The notes under the pieces are model-generated. The model saw only the letters and a list, made by a program, of their open reading frames with translations, was not told the origin of the DNA and did no database searches. DNA of 64,000 nucleotides from an uncultured Bacteroidia bacterium (lineage in GTDB: Bacteria > Bacteroidota > Bacteroidia > Bacteroidales > UBA932): contig CADCJX010000008.1 of NCBI GenBank assembly GCA_902801885.1, positions 62,001 through 126,000 on the forward strand, written 5' to 3'. Positions 46,911-57,800 of the stretch are shown piece after piece (position 1 is the stretch's first letter; each line of letters opens with the position of its first letter). A program made the position numbers and the translations under genes.

Positions 46911-47654
46911 ATGTCCATTAAGAGAATATTGATATCGCAACGCCCTCCCCTCAATGAGGCTCCATACAATGCTCTCAGGGAAAAATATGGCGTTGACATC
47001 ACTTTCAGGCAGTTTTTCCTCATCGAACCCCTCTCTTCCAGGGAATTCAGGTCGCAGAGGATAAACATTCTGGATTACACTGCTGTCATTTTTTCTTCCC
47101 GTCATGCCATCGACGCTTTCTACGGCCTTTGTGAAGAACTAAGGGTCAAGGTTCCCGAGACAATGAAGTATTTCTGTACTACCGAGGCCGTCGCGATGTA
47201 TCTGCAGAAGCACATAGTCTACCGCAAACGCAAGATATTCTTCGGCAACGGTACTCCCGAGTCCATAATCACCCAGATAGGGACCAAGCACAAGGGAGAA
47301 CGTTTCCTGGTCACCCAGTCAGATTCCAGCAGCAGTTCTCCTCTTACCAACCTGCTTGATGCACAGGGGATCGACTACAAGGCAGCCGTTTTCATCAAGA
47401 GCGTACCACAGGACCTTAAGGATATGTCCCTCAAGGACTACGACATGGTCGTCTTCTACAATCCTCACGACGTGAAGTCCCTGCAGGAGAATTTCCCCGG
47501 GTTCGAGCAAGGAGACATCAAGTTTGTTTCCTATGGCAAGTCAATCGTCAAGGCCATGGAGGAGGCCGGACTCAAGATCGACGTAAAGGCACCTACTCCG
47601 GAAGCTCCTTCCGTGGCAAGGGCAATCGAACTCTACCTTCAGGCACATCAATAG
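46911..47654 (+). CDS. hemD: uroporphyrinogen-III synthase family protein
   Basis: A 247-residue protein with the two-lobed HemD pattern: RILISQRPPLNEAPYNALRE at the start, DYTAVIFSSRHAIDAFY near 55, and DYDMVVFYNPHDVKSL near 180. The enzyme closes the tetrapyrrole ring with inversion of one pyrrole. HemD sequences diverge strongly, so activity is inferred from family and context. It lies in the order DUF4271-hemD-rnpA-yidD that is common in Bacteroidota. Confidence 0.85.
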   Translation: MSIKRILISQRPPLNEAPYNALREKYGVDITFRQFFLIEPLSSREFRSQRINILDYTAVIFSSRHAIDAFYGLCEELRVKVPETMKYFCTTEAVAMYLQKHIVYRKRKIFFGNGTPESIITQIGTKHKGERFLVTQSDSSSSSPLTNLLDAQGIDYKAAVFIKSVPQDLKDMSLKDYDMVVFYNPHDVKSLQENFPGFEQGDIKFVSYGKSIVKAMEEAGLKIDVKAPTPEAPSVARAIELYLQAHQ

Positions 47655-47661
47655 TACTCCC

Positions 47662-48030
47662 ATGAACACTCTACCGAAATCTGAACGCATCAGAGGGAAG
47701 GCGTCGGTTTCGGCTCTGATGTCAAAGGGCCGCTGGGGCTTCGCCCAGGGGCTCAAGTATTGTTATTTTCGCAGGACGGATGCGGATGAGGCCCTGTTGC
47801 CCAACAGGATCATGGTTTCTGTGCCCAAGAGGTTTTTCAAGCGTGCGGTCAAGAGAAACCTCCTGAAAAGGAGACTCCGTGAAGCATACAGGACGCAGAA
47901 AGGGACCATCCCTGCATCCGGTGTTGACCTGATGCTTCTCTACAACACCAATGAGATCATGGACATGGACACCGTTTCACGGGAGGTCGCGTCTGTTCTA
48001 AGGAAAATCGGAGATGAAGGACAGCTATAG
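47662..48030 (+). CDS. rnpA: ribonuclease P protein component
   Basis: A 122-residue basic protein that assists the RNase P RNA in cutting tRNA 5' leaders. The RNR motif KRAVKRNLLKRRLREAYR lies near residues 55-72. It overlaps the following yidD gene by 17 bases, a very common arrangement. It does not adjoin rpmH here; instead hemD precedes it. Confidence 0.93.
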   Translation: MNTLPKSERIRGKASVSALMSKGRWGFAQGLKYCYFRRTDADEALLPNRIMVSVPKRFFKRAVKRNLLKRRLREAYRTQKGTIPASGVDLMLLYNTNEIMDMDTVSREVASVLRKIGDEGQL

Positions 48031-48274
48031 CATACCATCGTGGAGAAGGACCCTGAGGAATGTCCTGAGCGCACCTTTCATGGCACTCATCTGGTTCTAC
48101 CGTAAGTGCATCGGACCTTATATTCCCAAGACCTGCCGTTTCGAACCTTCCTGTTCGACCTATGCCCTGGAGGCTTTCCGTAAATGGGGCCCTATCAAGG
48201 GGTTGTACCTCACGGTATGGCGCATCCTGCGCTGCAACCCATGGGGAGGCAGCGGCTACGATCCTGTTCCTTAG
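48014..48274 (+). CDS. yidD: YidD membrane protein insertion efficiency factor
   Basis: An 86-residue protein with an amphipathic N-terminus and the family pattern CRFEPSCSTYALEAFRKWG, followed by RCNPWGGSGYDPVP. It helps the YidC insertase in membrane protein insertion. It overlaps rnpA by 17 bases and ends one base before the stop of the convergent methyltransferase gene. Confidence 0.93.
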   Translation: MKDSYSIPSWRRTLRNVLSAPFMALIWFYRKCIGPYIPKTCRFEPSCSTYALEAFRKWGPIKGLYLTVWRILRCNPWGGSGYDPVP

Positions 48275-48275
48275 G

Positions 48276-49178
48276 TTATCTTCTGAGTCTCACGAATATC
48301 GACAGCGGAAGGACTTTCCCGAAGCTGTCCCTGAGAGCGAGTTCTCCTGAATCCAGCGGGAAGTCAGGTGAAAGGCTCAGCGCCTGCCTGACTACGGTTT
48401 CGCCAAGGGCGGCTGAGAAACCGTTGGAGTAGAGGTTCAGGACCATGAAACTGTTCTGCGGAGCCAGGATCTTTCCGACATCTTTCATCAAATCGAAAAG
48501 ACACTCGTCCAGTTTCCATTTTTCTCCGTCCGGACCATGGCCGTAGGCAGGAGGATCGAGGATTATCCCCTGGTAGACATTGCCGCGTTTTGCTTCACGT
48601 CTTGCGAATTTCATGGCATCTTCCACTACCCATCTGATGCCGTCCAGACCGCTTCGGTCTTGGTTCTCATGGGCCCATGTGACCACTTGGCGTACTGAAT
48701 CAAGATGGGTTACATCCGCTCCGGCCTTCCTGGCTGCGAGGGATGCCGCACCTGTGTAGGCGAAAAGGTTGAGTACTTTTGGACGGGTCTCCTGGGATGC
48801 TGCAATCCTGGAGGTCTGGCTGAATATGTAGTCCCAGTTTGCGGCCTGCTCGGGGAAGACTCCAACGTGTTTGAAAGAAGTCAGGCCGAGACGGAGGGAA
48901 AAATAGTTCCGATAGCGGATCCACCACTGGTCAGGCATCTTGCGCAGCCTGTCCCAGGTGCCGCTGTCCTCCTTGCCGGCCTTGCCGAATCCGGCTCCCG
49001 GCGTGAAGCGGGTGTGGGTCATAGAACCCCATTGCTCTTCGCTCATATCCTTGTCCCACAGAGCCTTAGGCTCCGGGCGTGCAAGGACGAACCCTCCGAA
49101 CTTTTCGAGCTTCATGCCTCCTCCTGAGTCCAGAAGCTCGTAGTCTTTCCATTCTTGTGTGGGAAACTCTGTCGCCAT
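48276..49178 (-). CDS. class I SAM-dependent methyltransferase, RlmI/RlmK-like
   Basis: A 300-residue protein. I start at the ATG at 49178 (MATEFPTQEWKDYELLDSG), since a box at 49186-49193 lies directly upstream. The Rossmann methyltransferase motif is VLNLFAYTGAASLAARKAGA, and IILDPPAYGHGPDGE is the DPPxY active-site pattern seen in 23S rRNA cytosine methyltransferases such as RlmI. It lacks the N-terminal PUA domain of RlmI. The exact substrate is unknown. Confidence 0.8.
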   Translation of the reverse strand: MATEFPTQEWKDYELLDSGGGMKLEKFGGFVLARPEPKALWDKDMSEEQWGSMTHTRFTPGAGFGKAGKEDSGTWDRLRKMPDQWWIRYRNYFSLRLGLTSFKHVGVFPEQAANWDYIFSQTSRIAASQETRPKVLNLFAYTGAASLAARKAGADVTHLDSVRQVVTWAHENQDRSGLDGIRWVVEDAMKFARREAKRGNVYQGIILDPPAYGHGPDGEKWKLDECLFDLMKDVGKILAPQNSFMVLNLYSNGFSAALGETVVRQALSLSPDFPLDSGELALRDSFGKVLPLSIFVRLRR

Positions 49179-49185
49179 GATGTTG

Positions 49186-49193
49186 CAAAGATA
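49186..49193 (-). promoter_or_regulatory. Bacteroidota -7 box for the methyltransferase gene
   Basis: The minus strand reads TATCTTTG (TAnnTTTG), seven bases before the start at 49178, leaving almost no leader. Confidence 0.55.
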
Positions 49194-49202
49194 AAAAAAT
49201 AG

Positions 49203-49210
49203 TATCTTTG
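49203..49210 (+). promoter_or_regulatory. Bacteroidota -7 box for pgk
   Basis: TATCTTTG (TAnnTTTG) ends 35 bases before the pgk ATG, divergent from the methyltransferase box. Confidence 0.65.
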
Positions 49211-49245
49211 CTCCGGAAAAAAACGACAATAAAATATTTACTACA

Positions 49246-50499
49246 ATGCAACAGCACATTGACAATTACGATTTCAAAGGCAAAAAGGCTATCGTCAGGG
49301 TTGACTTCAACGTCCCGCTAGACGAAAATTTCAACATCACTGACGACACCCGTATCCGCGCTGCCCTTCCTACACTCAAGAAGGTCCTTGCAGAGGGAGG
49401 ATCCCTTATCCTCATGTCCCATCTCGGACGCCCGAAGGGTGTGACTGAGAAGTTCTCACTCAAGCACATCGTGAATCATGTTTCCGAATGCCTCGGAGTT
49501 CCTGTCCAGTTCGCAGAGGACTGCCAGAAGGCAGATGCCCAGGCAGCTGCCCTTAAGCCAGGCGAGGTCCTGATGCTTGAGAACCTGCGTTTCTATGCTG
49601 AGGAGGAAGGTAAGCCCAGGGGACTGGCCGAGGACGCAACTGATGAGGAGAAGGCTGCTGCCAAGAAGGCAGTCAAGGAGAGCCAGAAGGAATTTGTCAA
49701 GAAGCTCGCTTCCTACGCAGACTGCTACATCAACGACGCATTCGGTACCGCTCACAGGGCCCATGCTTCTACGGCCCTTATCGCTGCCTACTTCCCTGAG
49801 GACAAGATGTTCGGTTACCTCATGGAGAAGGAGATCAAGGCCATTGACAATGTCCTGAAGAACGCCCGCCGTCCTTTCACCGCCATCATAGGTGGTTCGA
49901 AAGTCTCTTCCAAGCTCGCAGTTCTCGAGAACCTGCTCGGCAAGGTCGACAACCTGATCATCTGCGGAGGCATGGGCTATACCTTCATCAAGGCAGAAGG
50001 AGGAAAGATCGGTGAGTCCCTCCACGAGGACGACCTCATCCCTCAGGCTCAGGAAATCATGTCCAAGGCTCAGGAACTCGGTGTCAACGTGTCACTTTCC
50101 GTCCAGACCCGCGTCACCCAGGAGTTCTCCAACGACGCTCCGGAGATGGTAGTTCCTTCTCACCAGATTCCCGACGGTTGGGAGGGCCTCGACTGCGGTC
50201 CCGCTTCCCTCGAGAATTGGGCCAGGATCATCCTTGCATCCAAGACCATCCTCTGGAACGGACCTGCCGGAGTCTTCGAGCTCCCTAATTTTGCCAAGGG
50301 AACCGAGAAGATCGCCGAACTGGTTGCTCAGGCCACTTCTCACGGAGCCTATTCCCTGGTAGGCGGTGGCGATTCCGTCGCTGCGGTTACCAAGATGGGC
50401 TTTGCAGACAAGGTCAGCTACGTCAGCACAGGTGGCGGCGCCATGCTCGAGGCAATCGAGGGCAAGACCCTTCCCGGAATAGCTGCTATCCAGGAATAA
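49246..50499 (+). CDS. pgk: phosphoglycerate kinase
   Basis: A glycolytic enzyme that transfers phosphate from 1,3-bisphosphoglycerate to ADP. The N-terminal [20 protein letters not shown] and SHLGRPKG are substrate-binding patterns. The nucleotide domain shows [15 protein letters not shown] and [16 protein letters not shown]. The length, 417 residues, is normal. Codon choice looks biased in the way expected for a highly expressed gene. It heads a run with lgt and a HAD gene. Confidence 0.97.
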   Translation: MQQHIDNYDFKGKKAIVRVDFNVPLDENFNITDDTRIRAALPTLKKVLAEGGSLILMSHLGRPKGVTEKFSLKHIVNHVSECLGVPVQFAEDCQKADAQAAALKPGEVLMLENLRFYAEEEGKPRGLAEDATDEEKAAAKKAVKESQKEFVKKLASYADCYINDAFGTAHRAHASTALIAAYFPEDKMFGYLMEKEIKAIDNVLKNARRPFTAIIGGSKVSSKLAVLENLLGKVDNLIICGGMGYTFIKAEGGKIGESLHEDDLIPQAQEIMSKAQELGVNVSLSVQTRVTQEFSNDAPEMVVPSHQIPDGWEGLDCGPASLENWARIILASKTILWNGPAGVFELPNFAKGTEKIAELVAQATSHGAYSLVGGGDSVAAVTKMGFADKVSYVSTGGGAMLEAIEGKTLPGIAAIQE

Positions 50500-50511
50500 T
50501 ATTCCACGGCC

Positions 50512-51396
50512 ATGGAATTACTTGCAGTGCATTGGAACATGAATCCGGAGATATTCCGGATAGGAGGTTTCGCCGTCAGGTGGTATGGCCTCCTGTTCGT
50601 CTCCGGTTTCATTCTGGGATATTGGATGTTCACGAAGTTCTTCGAAAGGGAGAAAGTCAACAAGGACATCCTTGACCCGCTACTTTATACGCTCCTGATC
50701 GGTACGCTCGTGGGAGCCCGTCTGGGACACTGCCTGTTCTATGGTTTCGACTATTACTTCACTTCCTGGAAAGGCTTTGTGGAGATCTTCAAGGTCTGGG
50801 AGGGCGGACTTGCCAGCCACGGCGGCACAATCATGCTGATTCTCTGCATGTGGTGGTTCGCAAACAAGTATGGCAAGAAGAATCACATCGACTTCCTCTG
50901 GATCCTCGACCATCTCTGCATTGCAGTAGCGTTTGCCGGCGCCTTTATCAGGCTTGGAAACCTTTGCAACTCCGAGATTTACGGTAATGTTACAGATCTC
51001 CCCTGGGGCTTCATCTTCGAACGCAGGGGAGAGACTGAACCTAAGCATCCGACCCAGATTTACGAGGCTCTCAGCTATCTGATCCTCGGACTCTGCCTTG
51101 TCTGGCTCTACATCAAGAAGCTGGACCGGATGTACAGGGGGACCTTCATAGGAATCTTCTTCATCGGTTGCTTTGGAATGAGATTCCTCATCGAGTTCAT
51201 CAAGGAGCCTCAGGAGGCATTTGAGAACGATATGGTCCTCAACATGGGCCAGACCCTGAGCATCCCCTTCATCATTTTGGGAATATGTCTTCTGGTCTAT
51301 TCTTTCAGTAAGAAGATTCCCGCGCGGGCAGTCATCCCTGTCACCCGCACCAAGAAGGCGGAACCGACTCATTATGCCAAAAGCCTGAACAAGTAA
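50512..51396 (+). CDS. lgt: prolipoprotein diacylglyceryl transferase
   Basis: An inner-membrane enzyme that adds diacylglycerol to the lipobox cysteine of prolipoproteins. It has about seven membrane segments. The signature GAFIRLGNLCNSEIYG and the early GARLGHCLFY and GGLASHGG are characteristic. The length, 294 residues, is normal. It starts 12 bases after pgk and its stop overlaps the next start by one base. Several predicted lipoproteins in this window would be substrates. Confidence 0.94.
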   Translation: MELLAVHWNMNPEIFRIGGFAVRWYGLLFVSGFILGYWMFTKFFEREKVNKDILDPLLYTLLIGTLVGARLGHCLFYGFDYYFTSWKGFVEIFKVWEGGLASHGGTIMLILCMWWFANKYGKKNHIDFLWILDHLCIAVAFAGAFIRLGNLCNSEIYGNVTDLPWGFIFERRGETEPKHPTQIYEALSYLILGLCLVWLYIKKLDRMYRGTFIGIFFIGCFGMRFLIEFIKEPQEAFENDMVLNMGQTLSIPFIILGICLLVYSFSKKIPARAVIPVTRTKKAEPTHYAKSLNK

Positions 51397-52172
51397 TGAT
51401 AAAGGCCCTTTTTTTCGACATTGACGGCACCTTGGTCGGGTTTGATACCCACAGGATGTCCGACAAATTGAAGGAATGTTTGAACGAGCTTCGCGCCAAG
51501 AGCGTGAAGCTCTTCATTTCCAGCGGCCGTCACACACTCGTGATGGACAATCTGGAATCTTTCCCTTTCGACGGCTATATAGCCATGAACGGGGTGCTGA
51601 CCATCCTCGGTGGTGAAACTATCGACAGTCATCCGCTTCCCAAGGAGATATCTCTTCAGGTTGCCAGGATAGCGTCTGATGTCAAAGTCCCATGCTGGTC
51701 ATTCGCTGATACGATAGTCGGGATCAATTTCGAGAACGAGAGATCCCTGGAGGTTTCCCGCCAGCTCGATTTCTATCCGAAAATGTATCTGGACCTTACT
51801 GATGTTGCCTTGAAGCACGAGGTCTATCAGTACACTATCTACATGTCTTCCGAAGAGGAAGAAAGATACCTTCGCCCTGTCCTTGATGGCGTCGGATATG
51901 CCCGTTGGCATCCTTATTTCACCGACATTATCCCGCAGGGGCTTTCCAAGTCTTACGGAGCCGGAAAGATCTTGGAACGGTTAGGAATTGCTCCGGATGA
52001 GTGCATGGCTTTCGGGGACGGGGGCAATGACATTCCACTTATCGAGTACGCGGGAATCGGAGTTGCGATGGGCAATGCCACTGACGACGTGAAGGCTGCT
52101 GCCGATTACGTCACCGGCACGGTCGGAGAGGATGGTGTGATTACCGCCCTGCGTCATTTTGGCGTGATTTGA
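51396..52172 (+). CDS. Cof-type HAD phosphatase
   Basis: A 258-residue HAD-IIB phosphatase. The nucleophile motif is FFDIDGTLVGFD, the second is LFISSGRHT, and the acidic loop is AFGDGGNDIPLIEYAGIGVA. The large cap between them fits enzymes acting on sugar phosphates or nucleotides; the substrate is not predictable. It is translationally coupled to lgt (one-base overlap). Confidence 0.87.
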   Translation: MIKALFFDIDGTLVGFDTHRMSDKLKECLNELRAKSVKLFISSGRHTLVMDNLESFPFDGYIAMNGVLTILGGETIDSHPLPKEISLQVARIASDVKVPCWSFADTIVGINFENERSLEVSRQLDFYPKMYLDLTDVALKHEVYQYTIYMSSEEEERYLRPVLDGVGYARWHPYFTDIIPQGLSKSYGAGKILERLGIAPDECMAFGDGGNDIPLIEYAGIGVAMGNATDDVKAAADYVTGTVGEDGVITALRHFGVI

Positions 52173-52276
52173 CACGCTTTCAGAAAGCTTTCCAAAGTAC
52201 ATCGTTTTAGGCGTTTTCGTGCTGTCTATCAGGCGCGACATTTGTAGTGTCCTTTAATTCATTTATAAGCTTTGGA

Positions 52277-53821
52277 ATGAAAACGAGAATTGAAAGAATA
52301 GTGTTGACTGTCGCTATGTCCGTCCTTTCCTCGTCTGCATTCGCGCAGTACAATACGGACGCCTCGGTCTCCACCACCAATGCCGACACTTCTGCTGTCG
52401 TGATCACCCTTGACGATGCTCTTAAGATCGCTCTCAGCGAGAATGTCGCTGTCAAGGTGGCTGACAAGGAGATCGAACGCAGTGAATATGCCAAGAAAGG
52501 TACATATTCATCCCTCTTCCCTCAGATCAACGGGTCCGGTTCCTATCAGAGAACCATCAAGAAGCAGATCATGTACATGGATTCCGACAGCGGAGATGGT
52601 GAGGAAGGAGGCGGTTTCGGAATGCTTAGTTCCCTTGCTCCTTACTTTATGAGGATCAACGAATTGTCCGTCCTTCAGGGAATGGAGCCTATAGTCCCTG
52701 GACAAAGCGAGCAGAGCAGTTCCAACAGTGGTTTCGCTGTCGGTCGTTGGAATACTTATAATTACGGAGTTTCCGCTTCCATGCCACTGGTGAACGCCCA
52801 GCTCTGGGAGAGTCTCAGGATTTCCGGTCAGGGGGTCGATCTGGCCGTGGAGAAAGCGAGGTCTTCCAGGTTAGACATGGTGACCCAGGTCAAGCAGGCT
52901 TTCTACGCTGTCCTGCTTGCAAAAGAGGCGTTCAACGTCTACAAGGATGTTTACGAGAATGCTGTCGAGAACTTTCTCCAGACAGAGAAGAGATACAATG
53001 CAGAAAAGGCTTCCGAGCTTGAATACACAAGGGCGAAGTCAGTTGTTGCCAACGCTATCCCCAATGTCTACAATGCCGAGAGTTCAGTCATCCTGGCACT
53101 CTGGCAGCTCAAGGCTGTCATGGGCGTGGATCTCGACCGCAACATCGATGTCGCAGGAACTCTCGGAGACTATTCTACCCAGATGTTCAGGGACATCCAC
53201 GAGAACGAGGATCCTTCGTTGGACCGCAACACTTCCTTGAGGCAGCTCGAGATCCAGGCAGACCAGCTTGCTTCTACGGTCAGGATGTACAAGGCCGCGT
53301 ATCTGCCAACTCTTTCGGTAGCTTTCGCCTACAACATGATCGCCATGACCAATGATTTCAATTTCAGCGAGTACAAGTGGTCGCCGTATTCCTATGTGGG
53401 CTTGAGCCTCAACATCCCTATCTTTACGGGAGGGAAACGTCACTATGACGTGCAGCAGGCAAAGATCCAGGCGACTGAACTCGATCTCCAGCGAATCGAT
53501 GCCGAGCGCCAGCTGAGGATAGCCATCCGCCAGTACCTTAATACTATGGAGACCAGCATGAACAGCTATAATTCGGCCTCCGAGGCTGTCAGTCTGGCCC
53601 AGAAGGCCTACGACATCGCAGCCAAATCCTATAAGGTCGGGAAGAGTACGATCACAGACATGAATGACGCCCAGCTGACACTTACCCAGGCCAGCCTCCA
53701 GCAGAGCCAGGCCATTTACAATTTCGTCGTTGCCAAATCGAATCTTGAGAAGACCATCGGTTACGATTTCATCGACGACAAGGGTGAAGTTGACCTGGAG
53801 AATATGTATAATCACGGATAA
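52277..53821 (+). CDS. TolC-family outer-membrane efflux protein
   Basis: A 514-residue protein. I start at the ATG at 52277, which gives a signal peptide ending near SSAFAQ. The two TolC repeats are long helical stretches with LDDALKIALSENVAVKVADK and LEYTRAKSVVANAIPN in the first, and DMNDAQLTLTQASLQQSQ in the second. It forms the outer-membrane channel of the efflux system encoded by the next two genes; the adaptor gene starts two bases after its stop. Confidence 0.9.
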   Translation: MKTRIERIVLTVAMSVLSSSAFAQYNTDASVSTTNADTSAVVITLDDALKIALSENVAVKVADKEIERSEYAKKGTYSSLFPQINGSGSYQRTIKKQIMYMDSDSGDGEEGGGFGMLSSLAPYFMRINELSVLQGMEPIVPGQSEQSSSNSGFAVGRWNTYNYGVSASMPLVNAQLWESLRISGQGVDLAVEKARSSRLDMVTQVKQAFYAVLLAKEAFNVYKDVYENAVENFLQTEKRYNAEKASELEYTRAKSVVANAIPNVYNAESSVILALWQLKAVMGVDLDRNIDVAGTLGDYSTQMFRDIHENEDPSLDRNTSLRQLEIQADQLASTVRMYKAAYLPTLSVAFAYNMIAMTNDFNFSEYKWSPYSYVGLSLNIPIFTGGKRHYDVQQAKIQATELDLQRIDAERQLRIAIRQYLNTMETSMNSYNSASEAVSLAQKAYDIAAKSYKVGKSTITDMNDAQLTLTQASLQQSQAIYNFVVAKSNLEKTIGYDFIDDKGEVDLENMYNHG

Positions 53822-53822
53822 T

Positions 53823-54866
53823 ATGAAAGAAACGTATATGAACAAGATTTTCAAGACATTGACTCTCGTCGTCGCTGCCTTTGCCCTTTTTTCCTGCGGT
53901 GGAAGGCAGGCTGAAAGCGCTTCCGCTGCAGTGGAGGAAGAAAAGGCTATCCTGGTCTCAACTGCAACTGCCGTCATGCAGGAAGTTCCGCAGACTGAAG
54001 TATATTCATCTACCGTTGAGGCCTATGCCATAAACAATATCGCTCCTCAGACCCCCGGCCGTATCCAGTCGATAAGGGTTGATGTCGGGTCTTTCGTGGG
54101 CAAGGGCCAGGTCCTTGCCACGATGGATGCCGCCCAGCTCGACCAGACGAGGCTCAAACTGGTCAATGATTCGACCGAACTCAGCCGCTTGAAGAGCCTT
54201 TACGAGGAAGGAGGAGTTTCCAAGTCTGACTATGATGCCGTCGAGATGGCTTACAAAGTCAGCCGCAGGTCTTATAACAACCTTGCCGAGAACACCTATC
54301 TCCGCTCTCCTATCAGCGGCGTAGTTACAGCCCGCAATTACGACAAGGGCGACCTGTATGCCGGCCAGCCTATCTTTGTCGTTCAGCAGATCACGCCTGT
54401 CAAACTGAAGGTCGGAGTGTCTGAGTCCGACTACACCAAAGTGAAGATCGGAAACCAGGTTGAGATCACTGTCGATGCTCTCCCCGGCCAGACTTTCACC
54501 GGAAAGATCAACAAGATATATCCGACCATGGACGCTGTCTCGCACACCTTCATAACTGAGATCCTTGTCCAGAATTCCGACAGGGCGCTTCGTCCGGGAA
54601 TGTTCGCCAGGGTGAAGATCGAGTTCGGCGTGAACAACAGCGTCGTCGTACCGGAGGAGTCTGTCGTCAAGATGCAGGGCACCGGCCAGAGATGTGTTTA
54701 TGTGCTTCAGCCGGACAACACGGTGGAGAGTTCCATCGTCAAGCTGGGCCGCCATCTCGAAGGCAGCTATGAGATCCTTGAAGGACTGTCAGAAGGCGAC
54801 GTGGTGACTGCAAAGGGCAGTACCAGCCTCAAGGACGGAGCCAAGGTCGAGGTGTCTAACAACTAA
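53823..54866 (+). CDS. RND efflux membrane fusion protein (periplasmic adaptor)
   Basis: A 347-residue lipoprotein adaptor. The signal ends in LFSC (Cys in ALFSCGGRQ). The lipoyl/barrel-sandwich part has PGRIQSIRVDVGSFVGKGQV and YLRSPISGVVTARNYDKGD. A beta-barrel and a membrane-proximal domain follow (LRPGMFARVKIEF, LSEGDVVTAKG). It bridges the TolC channel and the RND pump. The start may be 53823 (used) or the ATG at 53838. Confidence 0.9.
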   Translation: MKETYMNKIFKTLTLVVAAFALFSCGGRQAESASAAVEEEKAILVSTATAVMQEVPQTEVYSSTVEAYAINNIAPQTPGRIQSIRVDVGSFVGKGQVLATMDAAQLDQTRLKLVNDSTELSRLKSLYEEGGVSKSDYDAVEMAYKVSRRSYNNLAENTYLRSPISGVVTARNYDKGDLYAGQPIFVVQQITPVKLKVGVSESDYTKVKIGNQVEITVDALPGQTFTGKINKIYPTMDAVSHTFITEILVQNSDRALRPGMFARVKIEFGVNNSVVVPEESVVKMQGTGQRCVYVLQPDNTVESSIVKLGRHLEGSYEILEGLSEGDVVTAKGSTSLKDGAKVEVSNN

Positions 54867-54878
54867 TCTCAGCAGCCA

Positions 54879-57800
54879 ATGAGTGTCATTAGATCTGCAG
54901 TGAGCAAACCGGTCACGACAGCCTTGGTTTTCCTGGCTTTCGCGATTTTCGGAATATATTCCCTGACAAAGACATCGGTTGCCCTTTTCCCGGACTTTGA
55001 CGCCAATGTCGTCCTGGTCATGTCTTCATATCCAGGAGCAAGTGCTTCCGATGTGGAGAACAACCTGACCAAACTTCTGGAAAACACACTCAACAGTGTG
55101 GCCAACCTGAAGAACCTGACTTCCCGCTCCCGTGAGAATGTATCGATCGTAATGCTGGAGTTCAAATACGGAACAGACATTGACGAGGCAAGTAACGACA
55201 TCAGGGACAAGCTGGACTTGGTCAATTCGTCGCTGCCGGACGGTGCATCCGTGCCGGTACTGTTCAAGTTCGGTATGGATGACATGCCGGTCCTGATCCT
55301 TTCCGCGACGGCAGACAAGAGCATGGCCGGCCTCGACAGGATCCTGGACGACAGGGTAGTCACCCCTCTGGGACGAGTTACAGGAGTCGGAACAGTCTCC
55401 GTGGCAGGAGCCCCGGCCAGGGAGATACACGTGTATTGCGATCCCAATAAGCTCGCAGCCTACGGTCTCAGCGTCGCCGGTATTTCCCAGATAATAGCTG
55501 CCGAGAACCGCAATGTCCCTTCCGGATCGATCGACATCGGCTCGGAATCATTCTCGCTGAGGGTGGAGAAAGAATTCAAGGATCCTTCCGAACTTCTCGA
55601 TGTGGTCGTAAGTTACCGCAACGGACAAGTGGTTTACCTGAAGGATGTCGCCCGTGTTGAGGATGGCCTGGAAGAAAAGTCACAGGAGTCTTACACCAAT
55701 GGACGCCAGTCTGCCATGATCGCTATCCAGAAGCAGTCCGGTGCCAACACCGTCAATGTGGTCAAGGCTGTCAAGCAGAGGATCAAGGAAATCGCCCCGA
55801 CCCTTCCTTCCGACATCCAGATAACTGAGGTAGTGGACAACTCCTCAGAGATCATGAACACGATCAACTCCCTCAAGGAGACCATCATAATCACCCTTCT
55901 GGTGGTCATGCTCGTGGTCTTCATATTCCTCGGACGTTGGAGGGCGACATTCATAATCGTCCTGTCCATCCCTATAGCCTTGCTCGGTTCACTGGTCTAT
56001 CTCTTCGCTTCCGGGAACACATTGAATATCATTTCGATGTCAGCTCTCTCGATAGCGATCGGAATGGTCGTGGACGATGCCATCGTCGTTCTTGAGAACA
56101 TATCCACCCATCTGGAGAGGGGTGAAAAGCCAAAGGAGGCTGCCGTCCATGCTACTTCCGAAGTAGGTATCTCGGTCATCGCTTCCACCCTTACGATGCT
56201 CTGTGTCTTCCTGCCTCTTACAATGGTTTCCGGAATGGCGGGAATCATGTTCAAGCAGCTGGGCTTCATCGTCAGCATCATCATGATCATTTCCACCACC
56301 GCCGCATTGACTCTGGTGCCGATGCTCTGTTCAAGGATGCTGAAGGCTGGTCCAAAGACCGGTAAGCTTCACAGGGCTATCTTCGATCCTATCGAGAAAG
56401 GGCTCGACAATCTGTCCAACTGGTATTCAAGGGTCATAGCTTGGGCTGTAACTCACAGGAAGACAGTTATCTTCGGCGCTTTGGCCATCTTCGTAGGAGT
56501 GCTCGCCATTCTGGCTCCGGGCCTCAAGACAGAGTTCTTCCCCACGATGGATGGTGGACGTCTTTCCGTCTCGATTGAGTTGCCAGTCGGTACCGAGCAG
56601 AGTGTCACTGGCGCTTTCGCAAAACAGATTTCTGATCGCCTCGAGGCGGAAATCCCTGAGATCGAGGTGCTTCAGTACCGTTTTGGCCAGGCGAGTTCGG
56701 ACAATGTGATAGGTAGCATGCAGAACAATGGTTCCCATGTCATCTCGATGAATGTCAACATCGGCTCCATGGAGAACCGCAAGCGTTCCTCGTCAGAAAT
56801 CGCAGACCTCATCAGGAAGGATCTGCGTGAATATCCCGAGGTGAAAAAGGCCACCGTGACTGAAGGTATGGGCGGTGTCGGAGGAGCTGCTACCCTCAAT
56901 CTTGAAATATATGGCTACGATTTCGACGAGACAGACAGGGTAGCCAAGGAGGTGCAGGAGAAGATGCTTGCAGATCCTTCCTTTACCCAGGTTATCCTGA
57001 GCCGTGATGACTACACTCCCGAGTACCAGGTCGATTTCGACCGCGAGAAACTGGCTTTGAACGGCCTCAATTCCACCACTGCCGCAGCGGCTTTCAGCGC
57101 TGCAATGAGCGGTTCCGTGAATTCCTTCTATCGCGAGGACGGAGACGAGTACAACATCAGGGTCATCTATGACAGACGCTTCCGTACAAGTGTCGAGGAT
57201 ATTGAGAATATATTGATATACACTCCTCTGGGTGGTACAGTCAGGATCAAGGACCTGGGTACTGTCGTGGAGTCGAAGGTGCCTCCGACCATCGAAAGGA
57301 AGAACCGTGAGAGGTACATCACCGTCACCGGTATAGTCACAAGAGGCTACGCCTTGAGTGACGGAGTCGCTGCTACGAACAAGATTCTCGCTGGAAACGA
57401 TATCCCCAACACTATCTCCACCGAAATCACAGGAGACTTCGAAGATCAGCAAAGCATGTTCAAGGATCTCATCATCCTTATGATACTGATCATAATCCTG
57501 GTCTACATGGTCATGGCGTCCCAGTTCGAATCGTTCATGAGTCCGCTCGTGATCATGTTCTCAGTACCGTTCGCCTTTACAGGAGTGATCATGGGCCTGA
57601 GGTTTACAGGAACGGCGCTCGGGGTCATGGCGATGATCGGTATCATCATCCTTCTTGGTATTGTCGTGAAGAACGGTATCGTGCTGATTGACTATACCAT
57701 ACTCATGAGGGAGAGGGGAATGAATGTCATCGACGCCTCCGTTACCGCTGCACGAAGCCGTCTGAGGCCTATCCTCATGACGACTCTCACCACCGTCCTC

